Below the pieces are notes generated by a model. That model made no database searches. It was given only the letters and a program-made list of their open reading frames with translations, and was not told the origin of the DNA. Source: Monarcha castaneiventris obscurior (taxonomy: Eukaryota; Chordata; Aves; Passeriformes; Monarchidae). From it: 64,000 nt of DNA. Below are positions 13,301 through 28,300 of this stretch, in pieces. The stretch's first letter is position 1. Each line of letters starts with the position of its first letter. Where the stretch lies: NCBI GenBank assembly GCA_026261815.1, contig JAMPIT010000350.1, positions 1,674,001 through 1,738,000 on the forward strand. Direction: 5' to 3'. The position numbers and the translations under genes are program-made.

Positions 13301-16300
13301 GATGTGTTCCAAGTGGTGAGTTGTGCATCCCCTGTTCTAGGTATGGCATACCAAAGCCTTTTTTCTTCTGTGTTGCCATCTCATGAGATTTGCACCTGTG
13401 GAGTCCCTCACCTGTGACCTCAGAGACTCACTGGGAAAGAAGAAATTATACCTTTCCATGTGTTACACCATGTATTTTTTTATTACAGTGGTGACACACA
13501 AATAAACAGGCTTGAGGGGGAAAGCCTCTTTAAGACGTTTGTTGACCTTAGCTGCTTGATGTTTAGTCATTGTTCCTCTCAAAGGTACCGCCCTTCAGAA
13601 TAAATGTGATCAGAAATATACTGGATCTTTGTGTTAGTCTGCTTGGAAACAGCCTGTTCTCCCTCACAGCCTCTCATTTTTTCTTTGGATGGATCTGCTG
13701 TGGAGCACAGCCATGTAACACAGCTCATTTGACATAGCTGGCAGTATGGCAGGCAGAGGCAAGAAAGACCAGGAATGAGTACTGGGAAAAGTGGGGGAAG
13801 GGAGGACACCTGCCCACCAAAGAGCACTTGTCAGGATGGTGTATATTTAAAGCTGGGTGCTGCTGATGGCAAGCTGCATGGGTAGCCTTACTATTCATTT
13901 TTTGAGTTTAATTGAAAGTCCTGTATTGTTCATGCAGCTGTGGTAGGAGTGAAGATCCAACTCGTGCCATTCAGACAAGAACCTGGAGAAGGATATGTTA
14001 ACTTTATAAATGGTTTTCAGCTTCTTTTAATTCTTTTTTCAACTTCTTTTATGAGATTACTTCTTTTTTTTTCTCATCCTGATTTCTGCTTCACAACTTT
14101 GCCTGTCTCCAGAGAAACAAAGAAAAGCATGTTTTGCACCCTCTGCTCCAGCTAACTCTGCCTGGACCTCTTCCATTATTAGTAGAGCTGCTACTTCCCT
14201 TCTCTCTTTGTCCAAAGCCTGCATGCTTCACATGCCACAAGATCATCTTCCTCTGGCCCATGGTGATTCACAGGCGAGTTGATTTTCTCTTTCTCAGCTC
14301 ACCCCTGGGGTTTTCCCTTGGTTTGGCTGGTTCCCTTCAAGGAAGGGAAGCAAGGCCTTGCCTGTTGTGCTGCTGTAGCTCTGATGTGTTAACCTGGTGC
14401 TGCTCATCTGTCTTTGCACAGTGGCAGAAAGGGGAAGAGAGGAAAGGAGTGCACTGCCCAGCCAGTGCTGACAGCACAGACTGCAGCTGTGGGTCCTATT
14501 GCTATCATCGTGTCCCTGCTCTACAGCTTTTTTCCACCAGTTGGCTCATTTGGGAAGGAACAAACAGATAAAGATCAGGGGGTTCTTCCTGGTGCTTGCT
14601 TACATTTCTTCAGAGTATGTTCTGGTTTTCTTTGGTTGGGAACCATGACTTCAGCTCCTGGGTCCCCCACCCACCTTGCAATACTCCCACATTGAGAAGT
14701 TGGAGTGGCCCCAGTTATTCTGCATACATAAAGATATTTCTTTTGGCACTCTGGCCATCCTGTTAATCTTTCAATTTGGAGTTGCAGCTTACAGTCTGGA
14801 GATTTAGATACTCTGAGAATGTTAGCAAATACAGCTGTGCTTATTCAAGGAAGTTAGAGAAGAAGTGTAGTACTGCTGTTATAAAGAAAGCCTTGCTTTG
14901 AACAACTTTCTTGGTAAAATTGCTTTTGAAACGGTCTCATTACAGAATTCTATCACCTAGGAGCAACACAGAAAATTCTGCTTCTGATACATTTACTCTT
15001 TGATTCTTCCTGCTCTTGTGCAAGTTAAATTTAGGTAGTTTTGGGATATTATTAAATCTTCACATGGCTTCATTTTGGTTTCAGTAACAGAGTTTACATT
15101 ATACATGTGGAGACAGAAAGTCCTCTAAATGCATAGTCAGGCTGGCAGTGATCTAATGTAACAGGGTAGATGTTATGATTTGCTCTATTTAGGCAAGACC
15201 TTCATTCTTTTTGATATGCTTACTGCTTTTTCTATAGGTATAAATGATACTTGCATTAGGCACTGTGTGATAGTTTTGTAGGTTTTGTAGTAAAATGAAT
15301 TCTTTAATCAAACCTCTGACAACCTAACTGTATCTCTGCTCTGAATTGAAAACAAGGAAACAATTTTGGTATTGGAGTTCATTCAGCTTTGTCTGTTTGC
15401 TTTATTGCTGCAGAGCTGGTGTACCACATGTCCATTTTTTCCTAGGCTGTATTTGAACTCTTCTTCCTTTCAGATGCTTTGTAACCTAACTACCCTCAAA
15501 TGAAGCACTTCATTTATTCCATGGGCAGCCCAGGCACAAGTGTGAAATCCCTTCAAACATTATGGCTTTAGCTTCTTTTATAGGGGACATTCCATTGGGA
15601 GGAATAAGTTGTATATACCTTTTGCGTGTGAGTTTTATAAATTATATGTAAATGTTGTTTACTGTTAAAATGTTGCATGGTCTTTCCGTAGTGTCTGTGT
15701 TTTATTAAAGTCATTTGAAAAGAAAACCACTAAAACGATGTTACTACTGGGTGTCTGATTGCCAAGTTAATCTCTTATCACAAGTCCCATTGATCTTCTG
15801 TTTGAGCAGCTGAGTGTCTATTTTATGTATAGCGATCTTTCATAAAGTTTATTCCTGGTAATAAAGCTAACTGGGGTGAGTGCCAAGCTATTCTCAGAGG
15901 CAATCCTCTCAACAAGAGAAGGATTTTATTTTGTTAGATGGGCTTATTGTTTGGGCATGTACTTGTGGCAGAACTAGTGAAATTGCTAGCGAGTGAGTCA
16001 AACTAGGTTCAGAGGTGTACTCTTACTGGTATGAAGTTAATGGCATTGCTGCACAATAGACATTCAGATCTGGCTTTTAATATGATGCCCAGAGTCACGT
16101 GCATTTTCTACTTATTACAGTGTGGTATTACTAACTTGCATTGTTAATCTCTTCTGTGGTGTGGCAAAAACCTTAAAAAAAAACCTTTAAAAAAGAACCA
16201 AAAAACCCTCACCACAAAACGAATGAACAAACCAACCAACCAAAACCACACCAAAAACAACAACAAAAAACAAAACACAAAAAACTCCAAACCCTCCACC

Positions 16301-19300
16301 CTAGAATTTTATGTGTTAGGTGCACTGAATTTTCTTACGTGTAAGAGGAAGAAATTTTATTTCCCAGAGCACACCACTATCGGTTTCTCTGAAATTGTTG
16401 CTTTTCAAATTTTTGAAGTCTTTCTTCTGATAGTATTTGTGTTGAGGTACTTAGTGTCTTCACACCAAATGTACCTATATATTAAAAATTGTAATTCAAA
16501 ATATTAGTAGTTAGCCTTCAGTAAAGGTACTTTATGAAAATAAAATTTTATTTTTAATAAAATTTACTTGAGCTTTATTCCAGAGTTTCTGAAGTATTAC
16601 TGTGTATTCAGGAAAGTTTACTAGATGGCAGGGCAAATATTCTTTTAAGCTAATAACTTGGTAATACTCATGGAAATGGCCATCTTACTGCTGTGCACAA
16701 CAGTCTGTATAAATTCCTGTAGCCTTATGGCAATTTTGCAGTGGTGGTTTTGCAAAGCTCTGTGCAAATACTTGACATTGCAAGGACAGGTTACAGTCTT
16801 GATCTGTTCCTCTGCTCTTGTCTGAAAGCTGAACTCATGGAGGCTGGCACTTGCCTTCTAGGAAACCAGTCTGGAGCCATCTCACCTCAGCCTGCTGCAG
16901 TAAATTTTAAATTACTGACCAGTGTCTTGTCTTTGGTCTTCTCCTGCCCTGGTGACCTGGATATACAGGGGTGCTTACAATTCCTTATGGATGCAAGGGA
17001 TAAGTGCAAGTGCAGATGGCAGCAGAAGTGTACGGATGTGCAAATATTGCACGAGGCCCTTGGCATGGTGAGGGAACGGGGCAGGCACCCCAGGTGTTGG
17101 AATACCAAGTTAAGGAAGTTGATGGGATGCTGGGAATTCAGAAGGAGGGAGTAAACCAGAGGGATGCAGCATGCCCTGGTATTTGCTGTGAGCTGGCATG
17201 CTGGACGGAATAAGGTGGATAAATCTAGTAACATCATTTTTCTCCTGTCATGCTCACAGTAGATACTGATGTCCCAAAATTATCGGAACTAGTTCTCACT
17301 GAAATCAGGGGGACAGGTCACTGCTCAAGCTGCTTTATTGGGTTCTTAGGAGATTCAGTCAGCCTGCCTGTACCCATTGCTCTTTACACTTTAAAAGAGA
17401 TGTCTTTACCATCAGTCAAAAATTTAACCTTCCTTTAAATTTTTTCCTTGAAACCAGGAGAAAAGCACACAAAAAATCTGTAACACACTTTTACCATGCA
17501 GTAACACATTACTCACCAAAGAGAAAGGATAAATTACTATATACCTATAAACAAACTGGAGAAAAAGGAAGGAGCTATTGAAGCTAATATTAAGTATTTG
17601 TAATCACAGTGGAAACAAACTTTTTTTCCTATTATTCCTGCCTATTTGAACTTGGTGATTTATTTTCCAATAATTGGCAACCAGCTGCAAATGATGGGTA
17701 GTCTGCATCGCTGCCCTGCTTGTCCTGTGGTGGTCTGGATGATGGCTTGGTGGCAAGATCTTAGCATGATAAAGCAGAAGCAGTTTAGTTTTGGCCTGGT
17801 TGGTGCCACTGATACCACTTGGTAATCAGGGCATGTTACAGAGCATCAAAGTGTACAGATTTGTAATTGCAGCTAGTGATGTCCTTACATTATGGCTGCA
17901 TTGAGTTGAAAAATGTGAGTGAGTCACTATGCATCAAATGAAACCTTGTATTTTAAACTATTTAGAGAGTCAGGTGAGAAAACTTTGCATTATTTCTTTA
18001 AAAACATGTGTTCTTATCTGAAGCATTGTTCTTAAAGTCAGACCTGAGGGGGTTTTTTAGGTGTTTTTTTGTTTTGTTTCTTTTTTTGATCTGGGTTAAT
18101 TCTTTTCATATGGAACTTTTAATGTTGGATTTAAAACTCAATACTAGTCTATACTGATTTTTTTTTTTTTTAATATTAGATCAAATCTGTATTTCCTCTA
18201 ACTAAAAAAATACTTATTGTGTGAATACCTTGCACAGAAATCTGGAAATAAAATACTGAAATGTTTGAGGTAATTGGAAATACTTCTAGTATAGAAGTGA
18301 CAAAGTTGCACTTTTTACTCGAGAAGTTTAAATTGTGATGCTGGTTTTCACTGGCTAAATGCTTCGTTAGTCATATGTTTTGTCTGACAGAGCTGACTAT
18401 AAATGCGAAATAGTCCACTTGAAAGAAATAATTTCTTTAAAATGGGAAAACTTTTATTTAGCAACTTACCAGCAATATGCTGGTCTGCTGTACTTACACA
18501 GCTTTATTGCATAGTGGAAGAGAAAACCTGTGTATTATCACAAAGCCACTATGTTTGATCTGTCTGGAACTTACTTAGTGAGTAAGAATGTTAATTTAGT
18601 GTACACTGACTGAGATAACTAGTTGTCTGGGGGGGTCAAGGTACTGACTTCAGAGGCATTTCTGAACAAAGATGTTGCAGTTGGTGGGTGGATGGCACTG
18701 GTCTCAGCTGTTGTATGAGCTTGCATAAATAGTATCATCTCCACTTTAATCTTTCGGGTGTTCAGAGGTAGTGTGCATATTTCTGTTTAACCCCTGGACA
18801 CTTGCTGGCATGCATGACCCTTTAACAATTCCTGTCCCTCTGTCCATGCCTGGCACCTTGGCTCCAAAAAGTCTGGGAGGATAGCCAGTAATTTTGGAGT
18901 TTTTTGTAAAGAACATCTCTTTAACAAAAAGTCTTTTCATTTCAGCAGTATACACTTTCTGTTCTGCTCGTTGCAGTAATGTACAGCACAAGTCTGAAGT
19001 ACTGCTTGCATCTCCACTATGCAATACTTACTCCCCTTGTGTGCAGGGATCAGTTAAAAGATATTAAAACTGGTGATGATGGTTTCTGGACTTTGGCATC
19101 AGGAAAAAAAGCTTTTTTTCATATTTCAAAAGACAGCAACAAAGGCTGGAGCTGTGTGTTTCATACAGAACATTGGCTTTTAAGTTGTGTTTTAGATAAG
19201 CATTTCATTTACCTTATCTTAAATTTTGAGAATGGAAAAGATACTTAAACAATCAGTCTTCATGAATCTCTCTCTCTAAAATTAATGTCTTTTTCTCACC

Positions 19301-22300
19301 AATTTTTATATCACTTCAGAGGCATAATTTTAATAGAGTAGTTTTAAGGGTTATTTCTGAGGTTTGTGGATGTGGTGCTTTGGAGGGAGATATCCAAGAC
19401 CTTTCATGCATTTGAGCTTTCTGTGGATTCCTCTCCTAATTTTTTTGTTGGGGAGAGAGGGAAAAGATGTAGTAGGCAGTGTTATTGCAGGTGTTATTTT
19501 TGACAAACTTGTATCACTTTTGTTGCTATAAAGTTAATCATTGTTAAATACCAACATGGTAAGCGTAGCAAGTGCAAAGCAGGACCAAAACAAAGTTCAG
19601 AGTGACCTGAACTATTAGATAAATAGAAATAAGTGCAAAGTGAATCTTCTCTGAAACTAATAACTGTAAAGCCTGTGCGCAGGGAGAGAAGGTAATTAGC
19701 AAGGCTGGGAAATGGCTTGCAATAAGTTGGTTTCTATTTGTAGTGGTGATCACACAGGTACCAGCTTCTGTATTGCTCGAATATTTGAATTTCTTTTTTA
19801 AGGATGGAGCCCTGATGATTCCAGAAATGGTTCATCCAGTAATCTCTTTTCCTGAAAGTTTGCCTTGTTCTAGTTTGTGTTAGAAGGAACTGAAGTAATA
19901 GTTGTATTAAAATGCTAATAGAAAAATGAAGGACACTGTAGGTGCTATTGCATTATTGGACATCTTTTAGTTATATTATTCCCCCTTATTTTTTTTATAG
20001 CAAACTTTGGCCTGTTCCATTCTAACGGCGTTGTTGAGCGAGTTCTCAAGTTCAAGTAAAACCAGCAACATTGGACTAAGCATGGAGTTCCATGGTAACT
20101 GTAAACGTATATTTCAGGTAAACTAGTTCTGTATTGATTTATGCTACCTCTCTTTCTAGAGTTTAAACATTGAGAAGCAGAAATACTTTGTTGTGGCAGG
20201 TGCAGTCAGGTACACTGTGTGCCTAAAATCATTTGAAAGGCCAGATACTGCAAATAATGCAGATACTGGCTACTTCAGGAGAATTGATAATGTATTTTTA
20301 GAAAACTTGTATCAAAGAGGTGCAACCCCCGTGTGCTCATTTTATGAATGTAGAGCTACAGATCTTTATGCCATTGGACTCTTTAATTCCTTGGCTACCA
20401 ATCGCAAACAAAACGAATACTCTGTGGAACAATGATAGTCTTAAATATAGCTTTGGTTTAAAGCCAAGGAGAGCTATGTATGTATTTAAAAATATTATTG
20501 CAGATGGTGTAGTCTGGTTGTCTCAGATGTATTGTTTGGCCAGTCAGAAATGTTTTTATGAAGGCGTTGCTTTAAACTGACTGTTGTGGAACAACTCACC
20601 AACTTTTTTTCATGCCAAAGACCAACTCTTTTCTCCACCACTTATTAAAAACATATTGGTTTTTTATCTTTTAACGACTAGTATTTATGTGAGGATTTTT
20701 TTCACAGTTTTTGCAAACCTAGTCAATTTTGACAAAAGGGGGGCTTCCTCACAATTTCAGAGTATTTTCTGTATTTTAATGAAAAATAGGATGAAGCTGG
20801 AAATTTTTTTTCTCTTTGAAAAAGTATTTCTTGTTGATCAACATTTCATAAATGACTGAGTTACTGAATGTATTGTGTTCGTCCTGACTGTAGGAGGACG
20901 ATCTGCGGCAGATCTTCATGCTCACAGTAGAGGTACTTCAGGAATTCAGCAGACGTGAAAACCTCAATGCTCAGATGTCTTCAGTGTTTCAGCGTTATCT
21001 TGCACTAGCCAATCAGGTCTTAAGCTGGAACTTCCTTCCTCCGAATTATATCCTTTTCATGTCAGGCCCTTTGTTTCCCTTGACTTGCATCCCTTCTTGG
21101 GTGATGAGTAAAGTCTTTGCAAGGACAGTAAAACATAAAACTTACAAACTTTAAGTTCAGTCCTTGATTTGTTTTCTTCCATTAGTGCTTTTTTTCTCCA
21201 CTATGCTTACTAAGAGATGCTTGAATATGGAAGCTGCTGTTGATCTTCATTGAAGTTTAAAAGTATTTTACATAAAAGAGGAAACAAACAGAGAACCCCT
21301 GTTTTACAGGTTGATGGTCTGTCTGGTTGGTGCAGGGACCAGGAAACGTGTAAATTTCTACTTCAGTGTAGAACTATATGGTGAAGAGTCTAAGCCCTGA
21401 TCAATTTTTATGCAGAGGGCTGATCTGCCCTACTTCTCTCCCTCAGAGAAGAGGTAGGGACAGGCAAATGCCCCATCATGTAGAAATATGCATGTTCAAC
21501 CAACTCCCCTCAAAAGAATATGGTATATACTAGAACACGGAATAGAGTATCTTCAGTCTGAAAAAATGTATTTGGTAGCAGAGAAAAGAAATGTCAGCTT
21601 CATTTTACACAGGTGCCATTGCTTCCATTTTGATGTTTTTGTGGTATCTGCTGATCATTAGTCCAGAGAAAGGTGGAGTGGAAAGTAGAGGAGGAAATGG
21701 GAATCAGAAAGAGAAAGGGTCTCAGTGAAGGAGAGAAGAAAAAAAGATACAAAAATGTTCAGTCTGAAAAATGGGCTAGACAAATGTAGAAATACTCAAC
21801 CATACTCTGTATTTAACAGAGATTTTAGACAGCATGTCTAGTAAATCATTATAGTACCTGTTTTAATAGCCAGACTGCCTTTAAGAAGCTCAGCAAACTT
21901 TCCAAGAGCCAAATTTTTAAACTGATTTATAAACTTTTTTCTTAAAACTTTTGAAATTGCTACCAAGTTATACATAGTGCAGGAATCTTGATGTTGCTCT
22001 CAAATCCACTGAAGGATTTTATTTGCTTTCCTGGTGTCACAGTCAGAAGGTGATATCTGTGTATTTTTGTTTTCTTTTAGTCTGTTCATTATGCAGCAGG
22101 CAGCAAAAGTAAATTTATTTGAAACTGGATATTCCTTGGTTCACATTTGTAAAGCAGAATGCCAGTTATATTGGCTTTAAGAAAGGTTCCATGGATTAAA
22201 AGTAAATATCCCACTTCTATTTGTCCCTGAAATGATTTGGCAGGGGTTCAGAGAGGAATTTAGTGCATGTGCCTATAAGATGGAGACTGTAGTCAAATTA

Positions 22301-25300
22301 CTGCACCTTATAAAGTCTTTGGAAGTGGATTTGGGATTTGAAATAGAAAGGAAATGCTCCTGTATTGTGCAGTGCTGGTTCCCTCTGAATTTTAGTCTGG
22401 CTCTGCACAAACTTCAGATGTAGTCCTAAATACAAAATCATAGAATGTTGAGGGATTGGAGGGGACCTTAAAGATCATCTATTTCCAACCCCCCTGCCGT
22501 GGGCAGGGACACCTTCTACTAGACCAGGCTGCTCAGAGCCCCATCCAGCCTGGCCTTGAACACTTCTTGGGTTGGGGCATTCACAGCTTCTCTGGGCAAC
22601 CTGTTCCCATGCCTCACCATCCTCATGGTAAGGAATTTCTTCCTACTATCTCACCTGAATTTCCTCTCAGTTTGTGCCCATTACTCCTTATCCTAACACT
22701 GCAGTTCCTGACAAAGAATCCCTCTCCAGCTTCCCTGTAGGCCCCCTTCAGACACTGGAAGGTTGCTATGAGGTTTCCACACAACCTTCTCTTCTGTGGG
22801 CTCAACAGCCCCAACTTTCTCAGCCTGTCTTCTTCATAGGGCAGGTGCTCCAGTCCTCTTACCAACTACGTGGCCTCCTCTGGACTTACTCCAATAGTTC
22901 CATGTCCTCCTTATGTTGGCAACACCAGAACTGTAGTCAGTCTCACAAGAGCAGAGGGAGAAATCACCTCCTTCAACCTTTTGGTGCAGCCCAGGATGCA
23001 GTTGTCTTTCTGGGCTATAAGTGTACATTGTTGGCTTATGTTGACTCTTTCATCAACCATCACCCTTAAGTCCTTCTCTGCTGTGCTGCTCTTAATCACT
23101 TCCAACCTGTAGGTGTGTCTGGGATCTTGGAATAGTTTGAAAGTGAAAGCTGTAATTCTTCATGAGCTCTTTGTCCTAGTCTTTGCATTGGTGGAGCCAG
23201 ATAGATATATGGATAGATACATGCCACACGTGGAGTCTTGGAATTCCAGCTTTCCTTTATACATCTATATAATATGAAGTGATTTAGATGCTAGTAAATA
23301 AATGTTACTAGAAATAGCAAAGCAAGCCATACTACTGCTTAAGGTTAATCATATTTTCTGCTATTTGGCCTACTTTAGATACTACAGCTCTTAAACAAGT
23401 TCTGGCCATTTCTGGAAGTTGGAGGGACCTAAGTGCTCTTAATGGATCCATTTCAAATATTTTTGTAATTTCTGATCCACCTGATACCATCTTTTTCTTT
23501 TCTACCACTGAATGTTTCATTTTGCTCTGAGAATTACAGCACCAGCTTGCGTCTTCTTTCTTTATGTATCAACCTGTTTTCACAGAAGTTGGAACATCCT
23601 CAGTCATCCTTGAGAAAAGCTGGTCTTAGCTGGCAAAGATTCAGTAACTATTGGGGCTTACAGTGCCGTGTTGATTGTATTGTGGCATAAATCTTTGCCT
23701 TAAGACGACCTGTTTAACTGTTGGTTGTTAGCTCATGGGCAGTGAAACTTAACTTGGCTGTAGTTTCTAAATAGATAGCACATTACTTAAGAATGTAAGA
23801 ATTGCTGTGTTGATTGATCGGTTAGAGTCCTTTTGGTGTCCTCTTTCCAAATCTTGACAGTACATATGCTGAAGCAATGGGCATGAATTTAATACTTGAA
23901 GCATGGAGTAAAATGATCCATTGTATTTTCAGATAGATCTTTTTTCCTTCAGTTGGTATTTCCCCTGGTAAGATAGTATTGTTTCTCAGTATTCCCTGCA
24001 GCATCACAGTAATCTGCAGTATATTTATGTAATCTTTGGCAAGATTCTTGTACCTCCAAAAAGGAGAAGTAGCGTAAATGTGCATTAACTGTATGGTGAC
24101 TATTGCAAAGTGGCACGTTGTGACTATTGCAAAGTGGCACCTTCAAATCCCCTAGCTGTTAGAATTGGATCAAAACATACCACTTCTCAAGAGTTCTATG
24201 CTGTTACAGGACACCTTGGTAAGTGTTGCATTGTTAAATGCAGTCTAATACAGCGTTGCCACCAATTGTAAGAAAAGTTGTAGTAAGTCTGCATTGTCTA
24301 TGGCTGCCATGAAAGATGCATTCTGGATTACCCACACCATTGGAGCAACAAAGAGGAAACTCTGGCACCTACCTAATTTCAAATTGGAACTCAGTATTTT
24401 TGAATTATCTTGGGATGTAATGCCTGCAATAGGAAGGACACAGCACAGTGACCTAGGAAGCCTGCCTTCAGTCATGTGCAGTTTCTCCCATTTCATTTTC
24501 CAACAATCATCTATTGTTATTTTTATCTGCCACCTTGAGATATTAGTTTACCCGGTGTTTGTGGATGCTTCAGAGATAGTATCTTGTGGCATGTTGGCTT
24601 CTGTACAGTTTCTTTTTCCAGTGCTGCTACAGTATTGTTAAATATTATTTACTCTGATGGAACTAGTTTTAACTGCATCTTTTCTTAAATGAATGTTTCA
24701 ACTAATTAGGGAAGTACAGTTGATCAGTACTAAAATGTACAGCCCTCTCCTTTACAAAAAGTTCCTTCCAGAATCTGACTTTTAGTACATTGTGAGTACC
24801 CAAAGCCTCTGGTTAAGAAGCTGAATGTTGTTGGGCTTTAATGCACCTTGGCATGGACATACACATCCTGTGAAGTCAGGATGTCATTTCTGTAATTTTA
24901 CTTCCAGAGGTATTTCTCTTGTTGTCTTGACTTTGGGATTTTTCTGTTCCTGGTAGCCATATTCTAGTGGACTTTGGCTGAATGTCCTCAAACGTCAAAG
25001 TTCTTTAACAGAACATAAGAATTGTGTCCACCTGTCTCCCATCTACAGAAAGATGTCTATTATCTGTCATTAGGAGTCATAGAAGTACTTATCCCTTATT
25101 CTTCAATGTATGGATTACAGTACATGAATAAAGAGATACTTGAGCTTTAGTTCTTGTTTTTGATTTAGTGCCTGTACTTGCTGAGAGGCAAGGTGGCAAA
25201 TTTTCAAGTGAATGTAGAATAGAGGATTTAAAATGCAGGTTATGTAAGCCTAGTGGTTTGCACTCTACTAATACACATCATAGCTGTTCCAATGGAATTG

Positions 25301-28300
25301 TTGGTGCCATGGCAGTTGTATGAACTGACTGAAGTTTTCTTCTGATCTGAACATTTTTGTGTTCCTTGGCCACGCAATTAAAGGAAGAAAGCTCTTCATA
25401 TCTCTGTTTTAAAATGTCTTTTAAACCTCAAGCCAGAATGAGACACCTGTCTGGAAGGTTCTGTGAACCATGTAGTTCTGCAGACTTTTAAGATTTGAAC
25501 CTGGTCCAGCCCAGATTGGTAGCATCTGTTGTGCATAATGGAAGTGCATGGAAACCACACAGAGCATTCAAGGTTGGTTTTGAGGAATGATTCAAGTTGG
25601 CATTGCTGCTGAAAAAGCATCCTGCCTTATCATCTCCCATGAGCATGATGCTGAGCAGGGAACCACCTGGCTGAAATTGTGGTGGGGTTTTTTTAGCAGG
25701 TTGTGGCCCCTGGTTTGATTTGTTGCACAACTACAGAAATGATTTTACCTGTACAAAGGAGTGACAACACAGATTTCTTCAGCAGCATGGCTGCTTTCCA
25801 TAGGCCTTGTGTTTGATAGCAGCCTGGAATTATCCTGAATTTACTGCAGCAGTCTGTTTTTATCTGAAAAATGAAGCATTGGGGCACTATCCTGTCTATT
25901 GTTTGGGATACAGAGCAAAATTCAATGTAACTGTACACTGTACATTTCATTCAATGTAAATGAAATAGCTGTATTTAAGAGAGCTGCATTTTACTTTTAT
26001 CAGACTTTCATCACCTACCACTTTTAGGTGAAAACTGACCTGACTTTGAAATCCCTGATGTTTAGAAATTATTTCTAGGGCACTGTATGTTTTCTTGTCA
26101 ATCCTTTCTAGCAACTTTTTATGACAACTTTGGGCAAACCCAAGAAGATTGGCAGATCCCCTGAACTCTGTCATAATTGCATTAAACATACTTGTATTGA
26201 TGTTGATCTTTTTAACAATTAGTCTTTCATCATTTTGGTTTTCCTGAATGAATTATGTAATCAGTTTGCAATGTAGGAACATCTTAAAAGCATTAATATC
26301 AAAAGAGGAAAAGAGACCAGGAATGACCCGTTTTATGAAGAGGAGCTGATACTCTGCTCTCTTGCCCCAGTGGTTTTACGTTTCCAGTTTTGCAGTGATG
26401 GTCACTGGATGGCAGGTGGTGTGTGGTGGAAAGGTGTGACTCCTAAGCCACATCTGTGTGGCAGCCACTTGTGCATGGGTGCTTTAAGTGCAAGTTAGGC
26501 TGGAAGTGATCAGCTTGCATACCATAAGCTGCATATCCATAGCAGCAGAATGCACCAAGAGCTGCAGAATCCACATGGGTGGTCATGAGCCTTGGAACTG
26601 GCATGGCTCTGGAATCGGCAGGGTTTAAAATTAGCTTGGATGTTCCTATACTTCCTACTCCTGTTCTGCAATCCGAGTCCAGTGTCTCCAACACAAAGCA
26701 TTGTTTCATTCTCGTGACTGTTAAGCATACTTGTGTTTAATAGCATTTAAGCATATGCTCCTGGCCCTGGTTGCTGGATGTATTTGCTGAGAGCATGAGG
26801 TATGGAAAGGTCTGTGAAGCATTTCTCTATAGGGGGCAGCAATCCTCTGCAGCAGTTTTAGGCAGTTGCTCCTTGGACTCATCCCATATGCTTGGCTCAC
26901 TAGCTAGGGAAGCCAGAGGAGGTCTTAAAAATCCAGATAAAATCAGTATTTAACATATCACTGGAGGGCAGGTAACTTTCTAACGCAGTTTTTTATTTTT
27001 CAAATGAAAGTCTGTGACTGGCACAAGGTTGTCCAGAAATATTTCAAACAACGGAAGTAAAGTGATTAAAATAACTTTTAAGAAAGATATTCATACCTTA
27101 ACACTCCAGGAGTTTTTCCTCCATTTCTGAGATTTTTTTTTAACTTCTGTGCACAAACTTACGGATGGGGATCTAGTAGAAGAAATCTCAGCTTTGATTT
27201 TTGAGTTCAAAACTTACTTCTTTGTGGATATGAAATATTTTGATATTCATCTTCACCTATCAGTCCCTTCCTGGGACAGAGGCTATGAGTGAGAGGAAAA
27301 CTACACGTTTGTTGGTCTTTTATTTTTATTGTTTTAGTATGCTCCTCCAAGAAGCACATAAAACCTCAAATTTTTTTTCTAAATCAGTTTTAAAATTAAA
27401 AATTTATTACTTAAAAAAAACTACGTCTATTTCTCCAGCTCATGAAACAAAACCAAGCATAGAGCTAATGTCTACATGCATAAATTGAGTCAAAGATAAA
27501 AGAAAATCCTTTTAACATTATGGTCTTCTCCTCTTCCTCTCTAGGCACTAATAGCCAGCATATGAGCCTTATCATACATGAAGGCATCTAATTATGTTCT
27601 TATGCTTTTTAATAGAGCTCAGTTCACATCACTGAATAATGTGATTCATGCAGAAGATTCCAGTCTCTGAAGGAATCAGTGTCCTAAGTCTTGCAAAATG
27701 AGTGAAACATTGACATGCTTCTGGTAGCTGTTTGTTAGCCTGGATTTCCATATCATTCAAAGTGAATTGTATTAAGAGTTAGTCATTCCTCAGTAGACCT
27801 GGGATTGTTAGAAACATTTGTGTTATTACCAGAAGGGGTTTACAATAGTTTTTTATTTTAGAAACAAAAAAAAACCCCAAACTCCCCAGGATGTTATAGT
27901 AGACTAATCTATGCTTATCATAAATCTATGTTGTAAGTCTAAATCATAAGCTTGAGTGCTTAGAAAAAAAGTGTTATGCTTGTTCTGTACTTTTTTTTTT
28001 CTTTGTAAGTCTTGAGAAGTAAGTTAATTTTGGATGATGAAGATTGGATTTGTCCTGTGTACACCCATGTACAAGGTAATTTAGTGCAGTTTTTTTCAGG
28101 TTTGGCATAACTAGACTGCTGTCACTAAGACCAAACCATAGCACAACATAAGCTGGGGTACTTGATGGCAGTAAGCATCTCCTCAGCCAGTTTCTGCTAA
28201 TGTTTGCATACATTTAGTACACGATGGAAAATGGGTGCAGGTCTCCATGATAGGTGGAGTCAAAATTTGTAATGTTTAGTGAACAGATATTTTACCCACA

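Larger units (their letters stand above)
8202..20000 (+). other. XPO4: XPO4 intron 4 (11.8 kb)
   Basis: The largest intron in the window, GT-AG. It contains the tRNA-Ile-derived SINE at about 10820-10957, a G/T-rich patch at about 8455-8520 and an A/C-rich low-complexity tract at 16162-16305. The region 16741-17240 has overlapping open frames on both strands (up to 137 codons) and higher GC, and 14134-14571 has a Leu/Cys/Ser-rich frame. Neither resembles a protein I know, and I left both out as genes. Confidence 0.85.

Noticed and set aside
14134..14571. 145-codon plus-strand open frame in intron 4
   Set aside because: Leu/Cys/Ser-rich with no domain, overlapped by another frame, no splice or promoter context; a chance frame.
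20193..20859. Three open frames in a row across intron 5, suggesting a retained or extra exon
   Set aside because: They do not continue the XPO4 frame or match the protein. Exons 5 and 6 join perfectly without them.
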